Assembly (NCBI GenBank): GCA_003151895.1
Contig: PLYX01000029.1
Coordinates: forward strand, 5,231-10,858
Direction: 5' to 3'
Origin: Solirubrobacterales bacterium
GTDB taxonomy: Bacteria > Actinomycetota > Thermoleophilia > Solirubrobacterales > Solirubrobacteraceae
Length of the DNA stretch: 5,628 nucleotides
A program made the translations under genes and the position numbers. The notes under the pieces are model-generated. The model was not told where the DNA came from, did no database searches, and worked only from the letters and a program-made list of their open reading frames with translations. Shown here piece by piece: positions 1 through 4,473 of this stretch (within the stretch, counting starts at the first letter, position 1; each line of letters begins with the position of its first letter).

Positions 1-800
1 AGAACTACTCCTCGGGCATGCACGTGCGGCTGGCGTTCTCGGTGGCGATCCAGGTGGACGCCGAAATCCTGCTCGTCGACGAGGTGCTCGCCGTGGGCGA
101 CGCCGCCTTCCAGCAGAAGTGCTTCGACGTGTTCAACCGGATGCGCGACGAAGGGCGCACGATCGTGTTCGTAACCCACGACATGAGCGCGCTCAACCGC
201 TTCTGCCACCGCGCGCTGCTGCTCGAGAAGGGCTCGATGGTCCACCTCGGCGTGCCCCACGAGGTGGCCGACCGCTACCTGGAGATCAACTTCGGACGCG
301 ACCCGGAGGCAGCCGCGAAACGTGTCGAGGAAGGGCGCGGTGGCGACGGCGAGGCGCGCATCGCCGAAGCGTGGGTGGAGGACGATCGCGGGGAGCGCAG
401 CACCTCGCTTCCGCAGGGCCGGCGCATCACGGTCAAGGCGCTCGTCAACTTCCTCGTCGACGTCGAGGACCCCGCCGCGGGGCTGTACGTGCTCAACGAG
501 GACCACGTCGCGATCCTCGTGACCTCCAGTTCGGTCGAGCACGAGCGCAGCGGGCGCTTCCGCGCCGGCGAGAGCGCCCTGTTCTCGTTCTCCTTCGAGA
601 ACGTGCTGGCGCCGCGCCGCTACAACCCGCTGTTCACGCTCGCCCACCGCGGCACCGGCCTCGACCTGATGGACCGTTTCGAGGGCGCCTTCTCGTTCGT
701 CGTGACCGGCCCTGAGGCGACGGGCGGGCTCGTCGACCTGCCCGTCGAGGTGAGCGTCAGCCGCAGCTCTGCGAACGCCACCCGGGAGATCGCGCTGTGA
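1..800 (+). CDS. ABC transporter ATP-binding protein, Wzt/TagH-type polysaccharide exporter (5' end cut by window)
   Basis: ATPase subunit of an ABC exporter that moves lipid-linked polysaccharide across the inner membrane. The frame is open from base 3, giving 265 visible residues. They start right at the ABC signature (NYSSGM, residues 1-6), so the ATG at 18 is internal and not the true start. Walker B with the catalytic Glu (ILLVDE, 22-27), the D-loop (AVGD, 30-33) and the H-loop His (VTHD, His59) follow in order. Walker A and the Q-loop, roughly 140 residues, lie outside the window. Residues ~110-250 form a second, beta-rich domain resembling the Wzt C-terminal glycan-binding domain (pattern ARI...G...F.V.DP...G.Y then F.V.G). 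In E. coli O8/O9a, this domain recognises the modified non-reducing end of the glycan before export. The stop overlaps the permease start, as expected for a Wzt-Wzm pair. The family call is firm; the exact glycan cannot be told. Confidence 0.93.
   Translation, partial: NYSSGMHVRLAFSVAIQVDAEILLVDEVLAVGDAAFQQKCFDVFNRMRDEGRTIVFVTHDMSALNRFCHRALLLEKGSMVHLGVPHEVADRYLEINFGRDPEAAAKRVEEGRGGDGEARIAEAWVEDDRGERSTSLPQGRRITVKALVNFLVDVEDPAAGLYVLNEDHVAILVTSSSVEHERSGRFRAGESALFSFSFENVLAPRRYNPLFTLAHRGTGLDLMDRFEGAFSFVVTGPEATGGLVDLPVEVSVSRSSANATREIAL
784..788 (+). promoter_or_regulatory. Shine-Dalgarno for the export permease, inside the ATPase gene
   Basis: GGGAG lies 8 nt before the GTG at 797. It supports the GTG start, which overlaps the stop codon of the ATPase gene, and indicates coupled translation of the two exporter subunits. 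Confidence 0.6.
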
Positions 801-1696
801 GCTCTGAGACCGTGAGCCCCGAGGCCGTCCCCTACGAGTCGCTCGGGCAGCCGATCCGCGGGCCGCGGGCGCTCACCAACGACTGGACGCGCTTCTGGCA
901 CCTCACCTACAACATCGCCCGCAACGAATTCAAGCTGAAGTTCTTCGGGTCGGTGCTCGGCTACGTGTGGCAGGTGATGAGGCCGCTGCTGCTGTTCGGC
1001 GTGCTCTACGTCTTCTTCGTGGTGATCAGCCACGTGGGCAAGAGTGGCCTTCCCGGCGAAGCCAACTACGGCGTTCAGCTGCTGGGCTCGATCGTGCTGT
1101 TCACGTTCTTCGGCGAAGCCACCGGCGGGGCGGTGCGCAGCGTCGTGGACCGCGAGAACCTCGTTCGCAAGATCCAGTTTCCGAGGCTGGTCATACCGCT
1201 GTCGATCACCTTGCTCGCGTTCTTCAACCTGGCTATGAACCTGGTTGTCGTGTTGATCTTCGCCCTGATCTCCGGGGTGCAACCGATGCTCAGCTGGCTC
1301 GAGCTTCCGCTGATCCTCACGATGGTCGTCCTCTTCTCAACCGGCATCGCGATGTTGCTGTCGGCGATGTTCGTGAAATTTCGCGACATCCAGCCGATCT
1401 GGGAAGTCGTCTCGCAGATCCTCTTCTACGCATCGCCGGTGATCATCCCGGTCGAAACCGTACGGGAGAAGCTCATCCACGAGCCGTTTCTCTGGCACCT
1501 CTACCTGCTCAACCCGCTGGTAACCATCTTCCAGCAGTTCCGTCACGCGATGGTCAACCACCCCACCCTCAGCGCCGGTCAGGTGCTCGGAGGCTGGATC
1601 CACCTGCTCGAGCCGCTGGGCATCGTCGCGGCCGTCTTCCTGCTCGGCTTCTGGGTCTTCAACCGCTCGGCCCCGTCGGTAGCCGAGAATCTCTAG
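797..1696 (+). CDS. ABC-2 type polysaccharide export permease (Wzm/TagG family)
   Basis: Membrane subunit partnering the ATPase upstream; it forms the channel through which the lipid-linked glycan crosses the cytoplasmic membrane. The 299 residues match the usual Wzm/TagG length. The soluble N-terminus (1-45) contains the amphipathic stretch before TM1 typical of ABC-2 exporters (LTYNIARNEFKLKF). About six membrane segments follow, near residues 61-80, 92-110, 131-160, 170-192, 203-220 and 270-287. Family landmarks are KFRDI (194-198), YASPVIIP (211-218) and the LLNP motif (237-240) before the last cytoplasmic stretch. The start is GTG at 797, overlapping the ATPase TGA by 4 bp (GTGA). A good Shine-Dalgarno, GGGAG at 784-788, lies 8 nt upstream within the ATPase gene, so the two are translationally coupled. 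The TAG stop at 1694-1696 is shared, in palindromic CTAG, with the convergent methyltransferase gene. Confidence 0.95.
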   Translation: MSSETVSPEAVPYESLGQPIRGPRALTNDWTRFWHLTYNIARNEFKLKFFGSVLGYVWQVMRPLLLFGVLYVFFVVISHVGKSGLPGEANYGVQLLGSIVLFTFFGEATGGAVRSVVDRENLVRKIQFPRLVIPLSITLLAFFNLAMNLVVVLIFALISGVQPMLSWLELPLILTMVVLFSTGIAMLLSAMFVKFRDIQPIWEVVSQILFYASPVIIPVETVREKLIHEPFLWHLYLLNPLVTIFQQFRHAMVNHPTLSAGQVLGGWIHLLEPLGIVAAVFLLGFWVFNRSAPSVAENL

Positions 1697-2853
1697 CCGA
1701 CGCGCCCGATCGCCTCGGCGGCATCCTCCGGCGTCCTCGGCGCCCGCTCCGGAGCCCTGCCGTCGCGACGATCGCGCCCGAGGCGCGCTCTCGCCGCCGC
1801 CAGGCGCAGGAGCCGCTGCGCGGCGCTCATCCGCTCCCGAGCGCCCAGGTAGCGCACGGGCTTGGTGGCGATCATGTTCATCGACACTCCACCCCACACG
1901 TGGTTCAGCCACGCGAGGTAGGCGCGGCGCGCAGAGCCGCGTGAGCGCAGCGCGAAGCCGAGCCTCGGCGCGAGCGCCTTCAGCCGCGACGTCTCGGGCG
2001 CGATCGACAGCTCGGCGTCGCCGAAGAACGAGCGGTAGTGCGGCTCGGCGATCTCGGTGAGCAAGCCCGCTCGCGTCGCCTCCCAGCGGTAGCGCAGCGC
2101 CCAGTGGGCGTGCTCGTAGCCCTCGTACTCCCGAACCCCCTCGTCGTGCACCCCGTGCGGGTCGCGCAGCGTCTTGAGTGTCTCATTCACCATCAGCAGG
2201 CGGCCGCCGGGTCGCAGCACCCTGAAGATCTCCGCGAACGTGCGGCGCAGGCTGTCGCGGTCGTTGTGGTGGAGCACCTGGCAGCAGTACACGTAGTCCA
2301 TGCTGCTCGAGGAGAGCGGTATCGCGTCCATCGACCCGAGCACCCGCTCGAAGAAGACGTGTCCATCCTCGATGAAGTAGTCGGCGGTGTACAGGCCCTG
2401 CAGCTCGACCGTGGCGATGTCCAGCGCGATCGAGCGCAACCCGCGCTCGGCGAAGTGGTTTGCCGCCCAGCACGTGTTCGAGCCGACGTCCACGATGCTC
2501 TGGCCCGGCTGGAAGGGGATCGTGGTGAGCAGCTGGTGCATCGAGCGCGCCTGCACGTACCAGTAGCCATGCTCGAGCTCAGGGAGCCGCCGCACCAGCT
2601 CGCGATCCCAGCCGTCGCGGCGCATCTCCGCGGCGAAGCGCTCGAGCCCGGCCGCCTCGGCGAGGATGTGCTCGGGCGGGTCGTGCAGCAGCTCGGGCAC
2701 GCCACGATGCACGCCGAACTCGGTCCCACATGCGCCGCAGCGCAGCGATCCCTCGCGCACCTCCCGGGCGTCGCTTGCCTGCGCGTGCAACTCGAGCACA
2801 CCGTCGCGCCGGCACGCGGGGCAGCGCAGCTCCCGGACGAGCTCGGCCTTCAC
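1693..2853 (-). CDS. Class I SAM-dependent methyltransferase with N-terminal zinc ribbon (Trm112-like)
   Basis: Predicted cytoplasmic methyltransferase of 386 residues; the substrate is unknown, but a sugar or glycan precursor is plausible from the neighbours. Residues 8-55 form a Trm112-like zinc ribbon with two Cys pairs (CPAC at 11-14, CGAC at 39-42). The Rossmann methyltransferase core spans ~115-225. Its motif I is IVDVGSNTC (120-128), with the acidic ribose-binding residue Asp145 in ALDIA, motif DYVYCCQVLHH (186-196), and RVLRPGG (211-217) before strand 5. The last ~45 residues are Arg/Ala-rich and low in complexity. The start chosen is GTG at 2853, because it overlaps the hipA-like TGA by 4 bp (GTGA) and places the zinc ribbon right at the N-terminus. 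An ATG at 2901 in the same frame would add 16 residues of unlikely composition inside the upstream gene. It is the last gene of the - strand unit, and its TAG overlaps the permease TAG. The family is sure; the substrate is not. Confidence 0.87.
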   Translation of the reverse strand: MKAELVRELRCPACRRDGVLELHAQASDAREVREGSLRCGACGTEFGVHRGVPELLHDPPEHILAEAAGLERFAAEMRRDGWDRELVRRLPELEHGYWYVQARSMHQLLTTIPFQPGQSIVDVGSNTCWAANHFAERGLRSIALDIATVELQGLYTADYFIEDGHVFFERVLGSMDAIPLSSSSMDYVYCCQVLHHNDRDSLRRTFAEIFRVLRPGGRLLMVNETLKTLRDPHGVHDEGVREYEGYEHAHWALRYRWEATRAGLLTEIAEPHYRSFFGDAELSIAPETSRLKALAPRLGFALRSRGSARRAYLAWLNHVWGGVSMNMIATKPVRYLGARERMSAAQRLLRLAAARARLGRDRRDGRAPERAPRTPEDAAEAIGRVG

Positions 2854-4136
2854 GATCGCGCCCGCCCGACGCGCGCCACCGAGGCAGCGTCCGCCAGCCA
2901 TCGCGCCCGCTCATCCACGACCTCGACGATGCGCTCCAGCACGGGGGCCTCCCATCCCGCCCGCGACAGCTCCGAGCAGGACTCGCGCGCCGCGATGGGC
3001 GCGTCCGCAGCCATGGCGCGCAGCCGGCGGCGGCCAGCCGCCCCGCCGAGCTTGGCGTCGGCGATCAGCCTTTCGAGGTGGCGAGCGCGAACGTAGTCCG
3101 GGCGGTACTCGCCGCCAATCTTCATCGCCATCTTGCGCGACATGTTCCGCGTCCCGCGATAGACGATCGTGCTGAGCACGTCGTAGGCGGGCGCCAGCAT
3201 CGCCCGCGGGCTGTCCGGCAGATAGAGCAGCGAGTAGTTCTTGGCGTGCGCGTCATGGTTGCCGACGAGGAAGCTCAGCGCCACGTACTCCAGCAGGCGC
3301 GGAGCGTCGCGCGCAGGCACCGCGACGGCTCGTCGCAGCAGCGCAAAGCTGTCGAGTAGGCCAGGACCGCCCTCGCTCTCGTACTTGCGCCGCGCGGGGA
3401 CACCGAGCGCTTGGCAGAAGTCCTCCTGGTGCAGGCGACGCACGCCATCGTCGGTCAACTCGCGGTCGTAGCGCTCCACCAGAAGGAACTCGCGACCGGC
3501 GGCCCGGCGGGGCTGCGCATGCGCGACCTCGATGCCGAGGCGCCTGCCGATCTCCAGGCACGCCGCCTCGTTGATGACTGTGTCCCACAGACGGGCAATC
3601 GGCGTCTTGAGGATGTGCGTCGAGGGAGTGCCGCCCTTCGTCAGTCCGACACGACCGTCCGCGCCGAGAAGAACCGGCAGCTTGTCCTGGACGCCCGCAA
3701 GCGACAGGCGATACTCGCCATCCTCGTCCGCGTGCATTGGACGCCTTGGCAGCTCCTCGACGAGCCTCCCGAGCTGTGCCTCCTCCAGCCACTCGACGTC
3801 GCCGCCGCGCGTCGGTGCGTGGCCGGGCGCCAGCAGGGTGACAGCCCCGGCGGTGTCGCCGGCCAACGCCTCCAGCAGCCCGAAATCGTTGTCGAAGCTG
3901 ATGCCCAGCCGCCGGGCGAGCAGCTCGCGTGGCGCCCCCTCGGGCAACAGGCCGCCAAAGAACGCCGTCACCGCCTCACGGGCGAACGTGCCGTCCAGTG
4001 GCAGCGACTGCGATAGCGGCGGCATGCCCCTGCCGAGCCAGGTTTCGTCGTAGACGAATGTCAGTCCTTGCGTGTCGTCGACGAGCTCGCCGGCGCGCTC
4101 GTCGAAGCAGAAGACCTCAAGCCGGCGGCTGCTCAT
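2850..4136 (-). CDS. hipA: HipA-like serine/threonine kinase toxin of a type II toxin-antitoxin module
   Basis: HipA kinases arrest growth by phosphorylating a cellular protein (the glutamyl-tRNA synthetase GltX in E. coli) and are held inactive by HipB. The 428 residues are close to the 440 of E. coli HipA, so this is a full-length type with the N-terminal subdomain included (residues 1-~105, with GGLLPEG at 61-67). All kinase landmarks are present. The Gly-rich/activation segment is SLAGVQDK (145-152), where Ser145 matches the autophosphorylated Ser150 of E. coli. The ATP-binding Lys177 is in HILKTPI. HQED is at 236-239, the catalytic Asp295 in GNHDAHAKN, and the metal-binding Asp319 in PAYDV. 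Nothing suggests inactivation. The start is ATG at 4136, preceded by GAGGA at 4142-4146 with 5-nt spacing; the longer open frame up to 4268 is shadow sequence inside hipB. It overlaps hipB by 20 bp and the methyltransferase by 4 bp. The native target is unknown. Confidence 0.93.
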   Translation of the reverse strand: MSSRRLEVFCFDERAGELVDDTQGLTFVYDETWLGRGMPPLSQSLPLDGTFAREAVTAFFGGLLPEGAPRELLARRLGISFDNDFGLLEALAGDTAGAVTLLAPGHAPTRGGDVEWLEEAQLGRLVEELPRRPMHADEDGEYRLSLAGVQDKLPVLLGADGRVGLTKGGTPSTHILKTPIARLWDTVINEAACLEIGRRLGIEVAHAQPRRAAGREFLLVERYDRELTDDGVRRLHQEDFCQALGVPARRKYESEGGPGLLDSFALLRRAVAVPARDAPRLLEYVALSFLVGNHDAHAKNYSLLYLPDSPRAMLAPAYDVLSTIVYRGTRNMSRKMAMKIGGEYRPDYVRARHLERLIADAKLGGAAGRRRLRAMAADAPIAARESCSELSRAGWEAPVLERIVEVVDERARWLADAASVARVGRARS

Positions 4137-4353
4137 AGGGGTCCTCGACCACGATGTTGACGCCCAGTGAGGCGGCCACTCGAAGCGCCTCCCCGATCCG
4201 TGCCGTCGGCTTGCCCCGCTCGAGCTCACTGACGAACCGCATGCCGACGCCGGCGCCGAAGGCGACATCCTCGAGTCGCAGGTCGCGCGCGCGGCGAGCC
4301 TCGCGCAGCGCGGCGCCGAAGGTCCGGGGGTCGGCGATGGTCGATCGTCTCAT
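4117..4353 (-). CDS. hipB: HipB-like XRE-family antitoxin and autorepressor
   Basis: Small DNA-binding antitoxin that would bind the HipA-like kinase and repress its own operon. From the ATG at 4353 the product has 78 residues, a little short of E. coli HipB (88). Residues 12-68 form one Cro/C1-type helix-turn-helix: FGAALREARRARDL for helix 1, LEDVAFGAGV for helix 2, and GMRFVSELERGK for the recognition helix, the typical xSxxERGKxxP-like end of XRE domains. The C-terminus (VVEDPYEQPPA) is a short tail. The gene ends 17 nt past the hipA start (20-bp overlap). The start is uncertain. The ATG at 4353 overlaps operator 1; in-frame alternatives are an ATG at 4386 (11 extra residues, no obvious Shine-Dalgarno) and a TTG at 4401. 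The 4353 start fits best because translation would begin just after the predicted transcription start, making the message nearly leaderless. The four inverted repeats upstream are its likely targets. Confidence 0.87.
   Translation of the reverse strand: MRRSTIADPRTFGAALREARRARDLRLEDVAFGAGVGMRFVSELERGKPTARIGEALRVAASLGVNIVVEDPYEQPPA
4142..4146 (-). promoter_or_regulatory. Shine-Dalgarno deciding the hipA-like start
   Basis: On the minus strand GAGGA is followed by CCCCT and then the ATG at 4136. This spacing is ideal and selects the internal ATG over the upstream ends of the open frame. The site lies within the last codons of hipB, so toxin translation probably depends on antitoxin translation. 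Confidence 0.7.
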
Positions 4354-4371
4354 TGTCCCGATCAGGACAAT
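4352..4371. promoter_or_regulatory. Operator 1: inverted repeat overlapping the hipB start codon
   Basis: Top strand ATTGTCCCGATCAGGACAAT: perfect 7-bp arms (ATTGTCC / GGACAAT) around a 6-bp centre containing GATC. E. coli HipB likewise binds TCC/GGA-type half-sites upstream of hipBA, though with 8-bp spacing. Its lower edge includes two bases of the hipB ATG and its upper edge touches the putative -10 box, so bound HipB would block RNA polymerase directly. In RNA the same arms form a hairpin that would bury the ATG. Confidence 0.75.
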
Positions 4372-4375
4372 ATCA
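4370..4375 (-). promoter_or_regulatory. Putative -10 box of the hipBA-methyltransferase operon
   Basis: On the minus strand TGATAT lies immediately upstream of operator 1. A weak -35-like hexamer, CTTTGG (minus strand, 4393-4398), sits 17 nt before it. Transcription would start about 7 nt downstream of the box, inside operator 1, with the hipB ATG within roughly 15 nt. This is the only AT-rich stretch of the window (roughly 4366-4440), as expected for a promoter. The -35 match is poor, so the exact position is uncertain. Confidence 0.4.
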
Positions 4376-4388
4376 TTGTGACCCATCG

Positions 4389-4427
4389 AAAACCAAAGCA
4401 ATCATCCCGATCGGGACAATCTTTGGT
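4389..4427 (-). terminator. Candidate intrinsic terminator of the glycosyltransferase transcript, enclosing operator 2
   Basis: Read on the minus strand, outer arms ACCAAAG and CTTTGGT (7 bp) enclose an inner stem AUUGUCCC / GGGAUGAU (8 bp with two G-U pairs) closed by the tetraloop GAUC. A 2-nt bulge (UG) separates the two stems. The stem is followed by three more T residues (run TTTT, then CG). It begins 47 nt after the glycosyltransferase stop and ends before the putative hipB -10 box. The T-run is short, so it may be inefficient. On the plus strand no T-run follows, so the polarity agrees with the gene it would terminate. Confidence 0.45.
4401..4420. promoter_or_regulatory. Operator 2: GTCCC/GGGAC-type inverted repeat upstream of hipB
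   Basis: Core TCCCGATCGGGA (4405-4416) is a perfect 12-bp palindrome. The right side, GGGACAAT, matches operator 1; the left outer bases (ATCA) diverge by two positions. Its centre is 49 bp from that of operator 1. It sits upstream of the putative -10 box and is nested in a larger hairpin (4392-4427). Confidence 0.65.
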
Positions 4428-4449
4428 CGCAACGTCAATGCCAGCCGCC

Positions 4450-4469
4450 GTTGTCCCGCGCGGGATTAC
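4450..4469. promoter_or_regulatory. Operator 3: third copy of the inverted repeat
   Basis: TCCCGCGCGGGA (4454-4465) is a perfect 12-bp palindrome preceded by TTG, as in operator 1 (TTGTCCC). Its core differs from operator 2 only in the central two bases on each side (GCGC for GATC steps). Its centre is 49 bp upstream of operator 2, the same interval as between operators 1 and 2, which favours cooperative binding of HipB-HipA complexes. It lies between the glycosyltransferase stop and the rest of the control region. Confidence 0.5.
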
Positions 4470-4473
4470 CATC

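Larger units (their letters stand above)
4354..4473. other. Intergenic control region between glycosyltransferase and hipB
   Basis: These 120 bp are clearly richer in A+T than the flanking genes and are the only sizeable gene-free stretch in the window. They hold operators 1-3, the candidate terminator hairpin and the putative promoter described separately. No small open reading frame with a convincing ribosome binding site and no tRNA-like structure was seen. Confidence 0.8.

Noticed and set aside
967..1944. Plus-strand open frame of 325 codons running through the permease and past its end
   Set aside because: It lies in another frame of the permease gene. The product is Arg/Ala/Pro-rich with no membrane segments, whereas the permease frame has all family motifs.
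2854..2901. ATG start of the methyltransferase at 2901
   Set aside because: It would add 16 Gly/Arg/Ala-rich residues encoded inside hipA. The GTG at 2853 overlaps the hipA stop in the usual GTGA fashion and leaves the zinc ribbon at the N-terminus.
2038..3096. Long plus-strand open frame (352 codons) across the methyltransferase and the hipA end
   Set aside because: It is antisense to two genes with recognisable domains. Its translation is rich in Arg, Ala, His and Val with no domain-like order, as expected from a GC-rich shadow frame.
4137..4268. N-terminal extension of the hipA-like frame by 44 residues
   Set aside because: It lies fully within hipB. The ATG at 4136 has a strong Shine-Dalgarno at good spacing, and HipA similarity starts right after it.
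4450..4469. Operator 3 palindrome as the terminator of the glycosyltransferase gene
   Set aside because: A stem of only a few GC pairs with no T-run after it on the minus strand. The hairpin at 4389-4427 is the better candidate.
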